From an uncultured Blautia sp. (GTDB lineage: Bacteria > Bacillota > Clostridia > Lachnospirales > Lachnospiraceae), in NCBI RefSeq assembly GCF_934372025.1, contig NZ_CAKROJ010000005.1:1-64000 (forward strand): a stretch of DNA of 64,000 nt, written 5' to 3'. Below, piece after piece: positions 26,211 to 35,555 of this stretch. The translations under genes were made by a program, and so were the position numbers. Each line of letters starts with the position of its first letter. Position 1 is the stretch's first letter. Under the pieces are notes generated by a model. The model saw only the letters and a program-made list of their open reading frames with translations, searched no databases and had not been told where the DNA came from.

Positions 26211-26264
26211 ATAAATAATTTCCTCCTTTATAGCATAACAACACTATACCCCAATTCCTGTCTA

Positions 26265-27311
26265 TTATGCAAGCCTTTTTTTATGGTCTCCACGGTCTGT
26301 TACAACCTCACATCCGATCTTCTCCATTCTCTGCTCCAGACATCTCCTGCATGCTGCTGCCTCATCGCCTGTACAGATTTTCCCATCATAGAGCATATAT
26401 TTTTTTCTTACTGAAACCGGTGACAGATTTGGCATCACTACATTTGCCCCGGAAAGCACTCCAAGTTCCCGTCCTTTGGGATGAATAGTTCCAAGCGCTG
26501 TTGTCGCCGGAAGCAGTACCTCCGGAAGCATCAGGCGAATCAGTGCCAGATAAAACAGCGTATCATCCAGCGTTCCGTTCTTTTCACAACAATATGGTGT
26601 ATCTTTATGCGCAATAAACGGTCCGATTCCAACCATCTCCGGATCCAGTTCTTTCAGAAACAGAAAATCTTCTACCAGGTCATCCACCGTCTGAAGCGGT
26701 GAACCTACCATAAATCCGGCTCCTGTCTGATACCCCAGCTTCTTGAGTACTCTCAGGCAGTTTTTTCGATGTTCACAGGACATCCCAGGAGGATGAAGCC
26801 TCTTATAATGGCGCGGATCCGCAGTTTCGTGCCGAAGGAGGTAACGGTCTGCTCCGGCATCTCTGTATGCGCGATAGCTCTCTTCTGATTTCTCGCCTAT
26901 AGAAAGTGTTACTGCACAATCCGGAAATTCTTTCTTGATTCCACGAATGATCTGTACGATCTTATCATCTGTAAAGAAAGCATCTTCTCCACCCTGAAGT
27001 ACAAATGTACGAAAACCAAGCTCATATCCCTGTCTGCAGCATTTCAGTATTTCTTCTTCTGTCAGTCTGTATCTCTGTGCATGATGATTACCGCAGCGGA
27101 TTCCACAATAAAAACAATTATTTTTACAGTAGTTGGTAAATTCGATCAGTCCACGCACATAAATTTTGTTTCCATATGCTTCCTGTCTCACCTGATTTGC
27201 AAGATTCCGTGCATACTGGTCCATCTCTTCCGAGCGGTTTGCCAGAAGCCGGTGAAATTCTTCTGCTGTCAGCATCTGTTCCTGATGCAGCTTATCTATT
27301 AGTTTTTTCAT
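26265..27311 (-). CDS. hydE: [FeFe]-hydrogenase H-cluster radical SAM maturase HydE
   Basis: This 348-aa radical SAM enzyme takes part in building the H-cluster of [FeFe]-hydrogenase (with HydF and HydG, not seen here). The cluster motif is C62-x3-C66-x2-C69 (NYCKNNCFYCG). VLQGGEDAFF, RHETADP and MVGSPLQT fit HydE and distinguish it from BioB. It suggests hydrogen metabolism. It lies 22 nt downstream of the dihydropyrimidinase gene, perhaps only by read-through. Confidence 0.87.
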   Translation of the reverse strand: MKKLIDKLHQEQMLTAEEFHRLLANRSEEMDQYARNLANQVRQEAYGNKIYVRGLIEFTNYCKNNCFYCGIRCGNHHAQRYRLTEEEILKCCRQGYELGFRTFVLQGGEDAFFTDDKIVQIIRGIKKEFPDCAVTLSIGEKSEESYRAYRDAGADRYLLRHETADPRHYKRLHPPGMSCEHRKNCLRVLKKLGYQTGAGFMVGSPLQTVDDLVEDFLFLKELDPEMVGIGPFIAHKDTPYCCEKNGTLDDTLFYLALIRLMLPEVLLPATTALGTIHPKGRELGVLSGANVVMPNLSPVSVRKKYMLYDGKICTGDEAAACRRCLEQRMEKIGCEVVTDRGDHKKRLA

Positions 27312-27333
27312 GTCTTTTCTCCATCAGAAATCT

Positions 27334-28707
27334 TTACAGTTGCTTTTTGCCTCTTGCAATGTATTTTCCAAGTTTCTCCTGCACCAGTCTGCCATCCTCC
27401 ACAGCCAGATTTCCTCGCAGAAATACTTTATCAATTCCACATCTCAACTTATAGCCCTCAAAAGGATTATTGTCTGTATTATATGCATGTGTTGAAGCAG
27501 AGATGATGCTTTCCTTTTCCGGATCAAGAACTACAATATCTGCATCACTTCCGGCTGCGATCACACCTTTTTGCGGATAAACTCCATACAACTTTGCCGG
27601 ATTCTCAGACAGAACTCTGCACATCTGTTCCTGTGTGATCCGACCTTCTTTTACCCCATAAGTATAAAGAAGTGTTCCACGTGTCTGAACTCCCGGCAGT
27701 CCACCCGGGATCTTTGTAAAATCTTCTTTTCCAAGTGCTTTCTGTGCAAGTGTAAAACTGCACTGGTCTGTTGCCACTGTCTGGATCTCTTCTGCTGCAA
27801 GAGCTTCCCAGAGACATTTCTGGTCTTCCTTTTTACGGATCGGAGGTGCACAGACATAAACTGCACCCTGAAAATCCGGTTTTGAATAAACGCTGTCGTC
27901 CAGAAGAAGATACTGCGGACATGTTTCTGCATATACTTCCTGCCCATTTGCTCTTGCTCTCATAACCTCTTCGAATGCTTTTTTGTTTGTAAGATGTACC
28001 ACCATTACCGGTGCATCTGCCTCTTTTGCAATAACCAGAAGTCGATGGACCGCTTCCGCTTCCAATGTATCCGGTCTCACCAGCGGATGATTTTCCGGCC
28101 CAAGTCTGCCTGCTTTTTTTGCCTCTTCTGTCAATGCATCGATCACGCCTGCATTCTCGCAGTGTACCCCGGCAAAGCATCCACATTCACCCAGCTTTTT
28201 GAGAATTTTGTACATATCAGAGTCATTTACGATCATTGCCGGGTAGGTCATATACAGCTTAAAGCTGGTAATTCCCTGATCGATCATATCCTGAATTTCC
28301 TGCTCCGTTTTTTCATTCCACTCCACGATCGACATATGAAAAGAATAATCACAGGAGCATTTATCATCTGCTTTGCGATGCCACTTTTCAAGACCTTCCT
28401 TCAGTGTGTGTCCGCCTTTGTCCTGAGACGCATAATCAATAACCAGCGTCGTCCCTCCCAGGATCGCCGCTCTGGTTCCTGTCTCAAAATCATCAGCTGT
28501 TACTGTCCCGGCTACTTCCAGATCAAAATGTGTATGCCCGTCTATAAATCCCGGAAAAAGTAGTTTTCCGCTTACATCGATCTCTTCTGCATTTTCTGCT
28601 GTAAGATTTTCACCGACCTGCAAGATCTTTTCATCTTCTATCAGGACATCCATTTTTTCTGATTTTTCACCCGTTACAACTGTTCCATTTTTCAATAAAT
28701 ACTTCAC
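27334..28707 (-). CDS. hyuA: Dihydropyrimidinase / hydantoinase-type cyclic amidohydrolase
   Basis: This enzyme of about 457 aa (amidohydrolase superfamily) opens cyclic ureides such as dihydropyrimidines, hydantoins or allantoin-like rings. GFIDGHTHFDLE holds the first metal His pair, SFKLYMTYPA the Lys that is carboxylated to bridge the metals, and ATDQCSF the late Asp. A homologue (hyuA) belongs to the gut anaerobe gene set linked to urate breakdown, and a YheO-type regulator is divergent next door. Start choice: GTG 28707 lies 8 nt after GGGGG; a TTG at 28722 is possible. Confidence 0.85.
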   Translation of the reverse strand: MKYLLKNGTVVTGEKSEKMDVLIEDEKILQVGENLTAENAEEIDVSGKLLFPGFIDGHTHFDLEVAGTVTADDFETGTRAAILGGTTLVIDYASQDKGGHTLKEGLEKWHRKADDKCSCDYSFHMSIVEWNEKTEQEIQDMIDQGITSFKLYMTYPAMIVNDSDMYKILKKLGECGCFAGVHCENAGVIDALTEEAKKAGRLGPENHPLVRPDTLEAEAVHRLLVIAKEADAPVMVVHLTNKKAFEEVMRARANGQEVYAETCPQYLLLDDSVYSKPDFQGAVYVCAPPIRKKEDQKCLWEALAAEEIQTVATDQCSFTLAQKALGKEDFTKIPGGLPGVQTRGTLLYTYGVKEGRITQEQMCRVLSENPAKLYGVYPQKGVIAAGSDADIVVLDPEKESIISASTHAYNTDNNPFEGYKLRCGIDKVFLRGNLAVEDGRLVQEKLGKYIARGKKQL

Positions 28708-28911
28708 AGCTTTCACCCCCAAAATACCATTTTCTTAAATATAACATTCTTACAAAAACACATCAACTGTTATCTGCACATCCAAATGCATTTTTCACAA
28801 TTTTTTTAAGGTCTGCTCAATTTTTCTTTGAAACAACTTTATCTCCTCAAAAATATGTGTTATATTAGTAATTAACAGCAACATTACAAAACATATGAAG
28901 GAGGAATAACA

Positions 28912-29559
28912 ATGGGACGATTGACTGTATTAAAGCAGATTGCAAGAGATCTAGCTTCTCAATTTGGCCCTGACTGCGAAATCGTAATCCACGACCTCAA
29001 AACCAACGATCCAGAACATTCTATTGTCTATATCGAAAACGGTCATGTTACCGGCAGAGGAATTGGTGATGGTCCTTCCAACGCAGTTTTTGATGTAATC
29101 CGTCATAATAATAAAAAGAAAGCGTATCCTGAAGACGAAATCAAGGATCACTCCGGCTATCTGATGAAAACTTCAGACGGCAAAATCCTGAAATGCAGCA
29201 CTTCTTATATCCGCGACGATGACGGTACACTGCATTATGTATTCGGAATCAATTATGATATTACCAAACTGACTATGATCGAGAGTGCACTGCATGCGCT
29301 GGTCACCCCGGTCAACAAAGAAGACAAACCAAAAGAGATCACACACAGCGTCAACGATCTGCTCGACCATCTGATTGAAGAATCCGTAGCTCTGGTTGGA
29401 AAACCTGTAGCTCTGATGAACAAAGAAGATAAAGTAACCGCAATTCAGTTTCTGAATGATTCCGGTGCATTTCTGATCACCAAATCAGGTGACAAGGTAG
29501 CCAATTATTTTGGCATTTCCAAATATACACTTTACAGTTATATTGATGTTAACAAATAA
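28912..29559 (+). CDS. YheO/DauR-like transcriptional regulator
   Basis: This 215-aa regulator has an N-terminal YheO-type PAS-like domain (about 5-120, with QFGPDCEIVIHDLK and GINYDIT) and a C-terminal helix-turn-helix (about 165-212, ITKSGDKVANYFGISKYTLY). Relatives control D-amino-acid, amino-acid or purine-linked genes and probably sense a small ligand. It is divergent from the dihydropyrimidinase gene and 8 kb from ygeX, so a role in the purine set is plausible but inferred. AAGGAGG lies 7 nt before the ATG. Confidence 0.8.
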   Translation: MGRLTVLKQIARDLASQFGPDCEIVIHDLKTNDPEHSIVYIENGHVTGRGIGDGPSNAVFDVIRHNNKKKAYPEDEIKDHSGYLMKTSDGKILKCSTSYIRDDDGTLHYVFGINYDITKLTMIESALHALVTPVNKEDKPKEITHSVNDLLDHLIEESVALVGKPVALMNKEDKVTAIQFLNDSGAFLITKSGDKVANYFGISKYTLYSYIDVNK

Positions 29560-29563
29560 AAAG

Positions 29564-29616
29564 ATCCACAGAATACTCTCCCCATTTTCAAGGTGTATTC
29601 TGTGGATTTTCTTTTG
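29564..29616. terminator. Terminator after the YheO-like regulator
   Basis: A 13-bp stem ATCCACAGAATAC / GTATTCTGTGGAT is followed by TTTTCTTTTG on the plus strand. Confidence 0.8.
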
Positions 29617-29633
29617 TCTCTTATTCTGTCGTT

Positions 29634-30635
29634 TTACTGACTCTTCTGATTCAGAAGGCGTCGGATAACCTCGATCGTATCTTTGATACCATAGTTTGCA
29701 CTGTTGATACAAAGGTCATAATTCTCCGGTTTGCCCCATTTCTCACCTGTATAAAATTCATAATATCTGCGATGCTGTTTATCCATTTTTTTCAGGAAGC
29801 GTACTGCCTGTTTCATATCCATGTTACGCACATCCATAACATGCTGTACACGAACCTGGAACGGCGCACTGATAAAAATACTGATATGAGGAATATGGTT
29901 ATTTTTCAGAATCGCATCTGCACAGCGTCCCATGATCAGGCAGTCCTCTTTTCTTGCAAGATCACAGATCAGATCACTCATATTAAAAAATACGGCATCC
30001 TGTTTTGCCAGACCGTGATATCTGTTCAGTTCTCTGAGTTTTGTTTTCAGACTCTCCGGAGCTTTTTTCCCATATTTATTAAAGTCTGTGAAATTTTCTT
30101 TATCCTGAACATCACCTTTTTCTGCTTCCAGACGTTTCAGAACCTGATCAAATATCTCCACATCATAATAATTGATCCGAAGATTATCTGCCAGTTCAAA
30201 TCCAATATCATTTCCGGCACTTCCCTGTGTACGGCTTATGCAGATTACAAGGTGATCATTTTCGGACATTTTTTCACGTCTGGCAGCCAGATTCAGTGCC
30301 ACACGCTCTGCATCCATAATATCTGTAGAGCCAAACATATTCGGAAGCTGCTCGATTTCTCTGAGAATATTGTCATATTCTGTCATCAAACGGCTTCTTT
30401 CTGCATCGTCTTTGATCGTACGTGCCATGTTACTGATCAATGCGAGCTCGCTTCTGAGCAGATGTCCGTCCGGTTTTGTATACATGAGCATACTCAGCGT
30501 ACGAATTGTAGTATCTCTGTTTCCTGTAAAGGTACGTCCCAGGGAAGAACCCAGAACACGATATACTTCTCCATCCAGATCATAGATTCGATTGGCAAGT
30601 TTTGTATAAATTTCACGATTTATATTTTCTGACAT
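29634..30635 (-). CDS. Cytidylate-kinase-like family protein
   Basis: This 333-aa protein has an N-terminal helical part (about 1-125) of unknown role and a C-terminal P-loop kinase-like domain with ICISRTQGSAGNDIG (about 130-144), as in the cytidylate kinase 2-like group common in Lachnospiraceae. CLIMGRCADAIL is the expected NMP-kinase-like strand. Its substrate is unknown; it should not be taken as the housekeeping cmk. It lies 12 nt after the transporter gene, so the two are likely co-transcribed. Confidence 0.75.
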   Translation of the reverse strand: MSENINREIYTKLANRIYDLDGEVYRVLGSSLGRTFTGNRDTTIRTLSMLMYTKPDGHLLRSELALISNMARTIKDDAERSRLMTEYDNILREIEQLPNMFGSTDIMDAERVALNLAARREKMSENDHLVICISRTQGSAGNDIGFELADNLRINYYDVEIFDQVLKRLEAEKGDVQDKENFTDFNKYGKKAPESLKTKLRELNRYHGLAKQDAVFFNMSDLICDLARKEDCLIMGRCADAILKNNHIPHISIFISAPFQVRVQHVMDVRNMDMKQAVRFLKKMDKQHRRYYEFYTGEKWGKPENYDLCINSANYGIKDTIEVIRRLLNQKSQ

Positions 30636-30647
30636 AGCTCTCCCTCC

Positions 30648-32087
30648 TTACATAAAGAACACAAGTGTATCCAGTATAAATACCGGAACAAGGAACACCA
30701 GTGACCATACTATGTATCCGAAGAAAGACGGCATATTGACACCGTTTTCGTCAGAAATAGATTTTACCATAAAGTTCGGAGCATTTCCGATATAGGTATT
30801 CGCTCCCATAAATACCGCACCACATGAGATTGCAGTCAGAAGTCTGACCGGGACATCACCAAGAGATGTCGCGATTCCGTTCATAAATCCAAGGGTACAG
30901 GCTGTTGTCAGGAATACCAGATACGTTGGTGTATTATCCAGGAAACTTGACAGTGCACCGGTTGCCCAGAACATCTGAACCGGTGTATAAAGTCCCAGGT
31001 TCGGTCCGACTGCTTTAAGAAGCATCAGAGCCGGCTGCATGGTAATAAAAATACCGATAAACAATACAGCAACCTCTTTGATCGCACCCCAGGTAAAATG
31101 GTTTCTTCTTCGAACGCTTTTATCTGTCGTTTTGAATGACAGAAATGCAGCTGCAAGAATCATAACTACTTCGATCAGTGCAGGAAATGTCAGTGTCACT
31201 TCTCCGAAAATACGGATTCCCATTACTTCTCCTGCTGCATTCTGGAATGCAGAAAGCCCCGGAAGTACACCACTTAAGATAACAGCTGCAACGATCATAA
31301 TAAGGAAAATAATATTGTGAAGTCCATCAATATGGAATTCTGTACCAGGTTTGCTGATATCTGGTTTACGTCCCTCTGCAATGTCTTTTCGATATGCACG
31401 CTTATCAACATGATAAAACACAAACAGCATGATCACCATATTGAAGATCAGGACCGGCAGCAGATGCAGACTCCAGAAAAACGGTACTCCACGCATAAAT
31501 CCCATGAGAAGCGGCGGGTCACCGATCGGTGTCAGGCATCCACCCATATTGGATACCAGAAAGATAAAGAACACCATAATATGGCTCTTTCTTCTTCTCC
31601 AGGAATTCATTTTGATCACCGGACGGACCATAAGCATACTTGCACCAGTTGTTCCGATACAGCTGGACAAGAGTGTTCCGAATGCGAGCAGGCATACATT
31701 TACACGAGGAGATCCTGCAAAATCTCCTTCCATCGTAATGTTACCTGAAACACAAAAAAGTCCGAAAAGAAGAACTATAAAAGTAAGGTAATCATTTATG
31801 ACACATTCAAGAACTGTTTCCGTCGCTTTACCTGCACCATAAACAACTGCAAATGGAATTACCATCAGCAGAATCCACATAGCCACTACATGCGGCTGAT
31901 GGGATTCCCACCATTCTGCTTTGATCAATGGCATCACTGCAATGCAGAGCAGCAGCCCTGCAAAAGGAATGCAAAGCCATATCGGCACCTGAGCGGTTGC
32001 TGCTTCACTGCCGGCAGCCCATACACCTGTCGGACACATAAGAAGCACAGTCAGAAGCATTCCAAAAAATGTTACTGTTTTTTTCAA
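30648..32087 (-). CDS. Sodium:proton antiporter / citrate-transporter-family membrane protein
   Basis: This protein of about 479 aa has many membrane helices and belongs to the NhaD/CitMHS-like ion transporter superfamily. GTTGASMLMVRPVI and NMGGCLTPIGDPPLL are the two characteristic repeat hairpins. An N-terminal signal-like segment ends near VWAAG. Sodium/proton exchange is the best guess; organic-anion transport remains possible. TTG 32087 follows GGGGGTG by a good distance; GTG codons at 32102 and 32096 are alternatives. Confidence 0.75.
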   Translation of the reverse strand: MKKTVTFFGMLLTVLLMCPTGVWAAGSEAATAQVPIWLCIPFAGLLLCIAVMPLIKAEWWESHQPHVVAMWILLMVIPFAVVYGAGKATETVLECVINDYLTFIVLLFGLFCVSGNITMEGDFAGSPRVNVCLLAFGTLLSSCIGTTGASMLMVRPVIKMNSWRRRKSHIMVFFIFLVSNMGGCLTPIGDPPLLMGFMRGVPFFWSLHLLPVLIFNMVIMLFVFYHVDKRAYRKDIAEGRKPDISKPGTEFHIDGLHNIIFLIMIVAAVILSGVLPGLSAFQNAAGEVMGIRIFGEVTLTFPALIEVVMILAAAFLSFKTTDKSVRRRNHFTWGAIKEVAVLFIGIFITMQPALMLLKAVGPNLGLYTPVQMFWATGALSSFLDNTPTYLVFLTTACTLGFMNGIATSLGDVPVRLLTAISCGAVFMGANTYIGNAPNFMVKSISDENGVNMPSFFGYIVWSLVFLVPVFILDTLVFFM

Positions 32088-32287
32088 AGATGTCACCCCC
32101 ACGTTAAATTATAATTCGTGAGGATTATAACATACCTGTCATAAATTACAATTGCACATTTGCTTAACAAATCCTGTATTATTACTATTCTATTTGTGCA
32201 TCTTTTCCATATATTGTATTTTTATCAGTACATTACTATACTTCTTTAAGGTATTTTTGTGTTGAATTGTGCATTTTTAATGTAAAT

Positions 32288-33154
32288 TTAATAATCACTG
32301 CTGGAGCCGGAAAAACTCTCGCCACCGCTTGAAAAGCTTCCCGAATCATTGTCGTCATTTTTCGGCTTTGCCGTCTGGCTGACTGTTTCATAAAGAAAAA
32401 CATCATATTTTTCGCTCAGCTCCAGTCCGCCCTCAGCAGTATACTGATTTGCATTTGTCTGCTGTACCCGCGTTTTCATTTTATGCACCTGATACCACGT
32501 CATAATTCCGGTTGGTATGATCATGATCACAAATGCCATAAGCAGATCCGTAAAAAAGCGTGACAATGCCGAGCCTTCCTCAATATCCATAAGGCGGATT
32601 TTTTTGCCTTCTGCAAGACGTTCAAGACCTGCATTCAGATCACTGACCAGAGACTGATAACCACCAAACGGATCATCTGCTTTCAGATAAGTCTTACACT
32701 TATCCAGCATCTCTTCCTGAATCTTTGTAGAAAAATCATCCTGTGTCTCTCCGCGGAATACGATCGTGATATTTCTTGCATCCGGCTGATGAAGGATACA
32801 CATTCCCTCGTGCGTATCTCCATAACCAATCTCATTGTCCTGCATAAATTCTGCCGCATACTGCCGGTTATCTTCTGATTCGCCTATGTCCGGCGAGATC
32901 AGAAGGACCGCATCATAGCCATATGTATCATATATATCAGCAAACTCACTGTTAAGTTCTGCTGCCTCATCATCACTTAAAAGTCCATAATCATCAAATA
33001 CCCAGGAGATCTCATCACTGTCTTCCGCAGTTTCCGATGCATTTGCAGTATTTTCAGTATTAGTATCATCCGATGCATATACCGCACCGGGAGCACCTGC
33101 TCCAAGACCAAATATCAGCAGTGTTCCACATAAGATAAGTTTTATTTTTTTCAA
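32288..33154 (-). CDS. TPM-domain membrane protein (YdjH/YgcG-like)
   Basis: This 288-aa protein has a signal peptide ending near VYASD and an extracytoplasmic TPM domain (about 50-165, WVFDDYGLLSDDEAAELN). A membrane helix (about 208-228) and a Ser/Gly-rich end (SSGGESFSGSSSDY) follow, as in YgcG-type proteins. It is the last of three genes matching B. subtilis ydjGHI, whose products form a membrane complex with PspA. It directly abuts the zinc-ribbon gene. Confidence 0.8.
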   Translation of the reverse strand: MKKIKLILCGTLLIFGLGAGAPGAVYASDDTNTENTANASETAEDSDEISWVFDDYGLLSDDEAAELNSEFADIYDTYGYDAVLLISPDIGESEDNRQYAAEFMQDNEIGYGDTHEGMCILHQPDARNITIVFRGETQDDFSTKIQEEMLDKCKTYLKADDPFGGYQSLVSDLNAGLERLAEGKKIRLMDIEEGSALSRFFTDLLMAFVIMIIPTGIMTWYQVHKMKTRVQQTNANQYTAEGGLELSEKYDVFLYETVSQTAKPKNDDNDSGSFSSGGESFSGSSSDY

Positions 33155-34252
33155 TCAGATCACCCCCGTAAACCGCAGAATCGTTATGATCGCCGCCATA
33201 ATAACAGTTAACGGGATATGATGTCTGAACCAGTATTTCACTGCCAGGTCTTTTCCGATCGGAAGATCACCGATCAGATGCCCGGTCTGCCCGTTCATTG
33301 CAAATGTGTAGGTTTTGCCATTCCATTTTGTATTCAGAAACCATACTGGAAACAGACCATATTTAACCTGTCCCTTATTTGTCACTGTGATCTTTTCTTT
33401 TTTCGGAACAACTGTCGCATAGCCTCTGACGCTTTCCTCAAAACTGTCCCTGACACTTCGCTCCATACGTTCATATACGCGCCCTGTCAGATCATCCGGT
33501 TCCTGGTCGTATTTGTCAGCCAGGTATCCGGAAAGGTATGAAAGGTTAAAATCAGTCAGATCTGCATAATCATATGGCTCGATTGCCTCCATCATCGTAT
33601 CATCGATTGTTTTGGAACCATCTACCGGAATTTTCTTGAATTTCATTTTACCGGCACGGGCAACATGATAGAAGCTGGTTGCCGTATATGTATAATCATC
33701 GTCTTCCCATACTCTGGTTTTTGTTGCTTCATATGTAAATCTTCCCGCTGTATCAAGATCAAACAGCCAGAATGGTACATATACTGCCTTGATCTCTTCC
33801 AGATGATTTTCATCTTTAAACACCTTGGGAAGAAGTGGTTTGCCATTATAATGATCCTTCAGAGCTTTTATTGCTTCTTTTTTGGATTTCATAAATGGAA
33901 TAATATAATCCGGACGATAAGAATCCTTAAACTGATCCGGCATGATCATCGGATTATCACAATACGGACACACCGTTGCACCGGTTGTCTTTTCAGCCAG
34001 GATTTCCGCCCCGCAGGATGGGCAACTCCACACTGCCATATTTGATTTTTCATCCGACTGCCATTGCTCCGGCTCAAAGCCTTCCCAGTGTTCTCCTGAA
34101 GCTTCTTTAACAGTATCCTGCTGCTCTGCCAGTTTATCCAGCTCATCCAGCGAATACTCATTTCCACAGTACTCACATTTCATTTTCTGAGATTTGCTGT
34201 CAAATGCAAGTCCTGCAGAACAATTCGGACATTTATAATTCAAAGTGTCCAA
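33155..34252 (-). CDS. Zinc-ribbon membrane protein (YdjG-like)
   Basis: This 365-aa protein has two N-terminal zinc ribbons (YKCPNCSAG...CEYCGNEYS at about 7-36 and WSCPSCGAE...CPYCDNPM at about 75-102). A conserved domain follows (about 115-330, with VPFWLFDLDTAGRF and FPVWFLNTKWNGK), then a C-terminal membrane helix. It resembles B. subtilis YdjG, and the TPM and SPFH neighbours agree. A membrane-stress complex is inferred from that operon. Confidence 0.75.
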   Translation of the reverse strand: MDTLNYKCPNCSAGLAFDSKSQKMKCEYCGNEYSLDELDKLAEQQDTVKEASGEHWEGFEPEQWQSDEKSNMAVWSCPSCGAEILAEKTTGATVCPYCDNPMIMPDQFKDSYRPDYIIPFMKSKKEAIKALKDHYNGKPLLPKVFKDENHLEEIKAVYVPFWLFDLDTAGRFTYEATKTRVWEDDDYTYTATSFYHVARAGKMKFKKIPVDGSKTIDDTMMEAIEPYDYADLTDFNLSYLSGYLADKYDQEPDDLTGRVYERMERSVRDSFEESVRGYATVVPKKEKITVTNKGQVKYGLFPVWFLNTKWNGKTYTFAMNGQTGHLIGDLPIGKDLAVKYWFRHHIPLTVIMAAIITILRFTGVI

Positions 34253-34269
34253 CCGCTCACCTCCTCAGC

Positions 34270-35505
34270 TTATGGTCTTGGTCTTCCACATTCCGAGCAG
34301 AATTTACCGTTATTGACTGCACCACAGCTGCAGGTCCACGGTCCGGCAGGACGTGGCTGTCCGCATTCTGAACAGAACTTGCCTGTATTCACTGTGCCGC
34401 AGCTGCAGGTCCATCCATTTTGCTGAGGCTGCTGTGCCTGTGGCTGCTGATACTGTTGTTGCTGAGACTGCTGATACTGCTGCATCTGAGGCTGCTGCTG
34501 TCCCATCGCAAACAGATTCTGCGCATTGATGCCGCCTGCATTCGCCGCCATATTCATTCCCGCAAAAGCCATTGCCGGTCCTGCATTCTGATTGGAGGCT
34601 GCTGCCTGCATTGCGCTTGCCTGTGCACCTACCATATGTGCTGCTGCCATGGTCGGATTTCGGAAAGCAGCATTTCTCTGCAGTTCTTTGATCATTGCTT
34701 CGTCTTCTTCAGATGCTTTTACACTGGACACACCAAGAGAAACAATACGGATTCCTCTTAAATTATTCCATTTTTCAGAAAGAACCTGATTCAGTGCGTC
34801 AGAAAGCTCCTGTGTATGTCCCGGAAGTGCACTGTAACGAATTCCCTGCTCAGAGATTCTGGCAAATGCCGGCTGCAGAGCAGTCATGAGTTCACTTTTC
34901 AACTGACCGTCAATTTCTTCTCTTTCATAATCCTGTTCTACATTTCCACACACATTTGTATAGAAGAGAATCGGATTCGCAATACGATAACTATATTCTC
35001 CAAAGCACCGGATTGAAATGTCAATATCCAGTCCAATGTTGAAATCCACAACACGGAACGGTACAGGATTCGGAGTTCCATATTTGTTTCCTACAAGCTC
35101 TTTTGTGTTGACAAAATAAACTCTCTGATCCTTTGGTGCTTCACCGCCAAAACTGAATCTCTTGCCAACCTGCTCGAATACATTTCTTATACCTTCCCCG
35201 AGGTCACCACAGAAAACAGATGGTTCTGTAGAGGTATCATAAACATATTCTCCCGGTTCCGCACAGACATCCACAACCTTCCCCTGTTCCACGATCAGCA
35301 TACACTGACCGTCATTGACAGCGATCACAGAACCATTTGAAATGATATTGTCTGATCCGTGTCTGTTTGAAGATCTTCCGGAAACCTTTTTATGTGCTTT
35401 TGTTACCAGCACATCCGCCGGCATAGACTCACAGTAGAAATATTCTTTCCACTGGTCTGCCATTACCCCACCTGCTGCTCCTAATGCCGCTTTGATAAGT
35501 CCCAT
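34270..35505 (-). CDS. SPFH-domain protein with C-terminal zinc ribbons (YdjI-like)
   Basis: This 411-aa protein has an SPFH/band-7-like core (about 25-270) annotated in relatives as virion core or YdjI. It is followed by an Ala/Met-rich helix, a Gln-rich stretch (about 340-365), and a tandem zinc ribbon in which WTCSCG...GKFCSECG occurs twice. B. subtilis YdjI recruits PspA to the membrane. Here it heads a YdjI-YdjG-YdjH order, but no pspA gene is adjacent. Confidence 0.82.
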   Translation of the reverse strand: MGLIKAALGAAGGVMADQWKEYFYCESMPADVLVTKAHKKVSGRSSNRHGSDNIISNGSVIAVNDGQCMLIVEQGKVVDVCAEPGEYVYDTSTEPSVFCGDLGEGIRNVFEQVGKRFSFGGEAPKDQRVYFVNTKELVGNKYGTPNPVPFRVVDFNIGLDIDISIRCFGEYSYRIANPILFYTNVCGNVEQDYEREEIDGQLKSELMTALQPAFARISEQGIRYSALPGHTQELSDALNQVLSEKWNNLRGIRIVSLGVSSVKASEEDEAMIKELQRNAAFRNPTMAAAHMVGAQASAMQAAASNQNAGPAMAFAGMNMAANAGGINAQNLFAMGQQQPQMQQYQQSQQQQYQQPQAQQPQQNGWTCSCGTVNTGKFCSECGQPRPAGPWTCSCGAVNNGKFCSECGRPRP

Positions 35506-35555
35506 ATATACTTCCTCCTTTTCTGAACTGTTTTGTGTCAGAGTTTCTTTATTTC

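Noticed and set aside
25996..26214. Gly/Val-repeat protein on the plus strand
   Set aside because: It is the mirror of the Thr/Pro/Glu linker of the SH3 lipoprotein.
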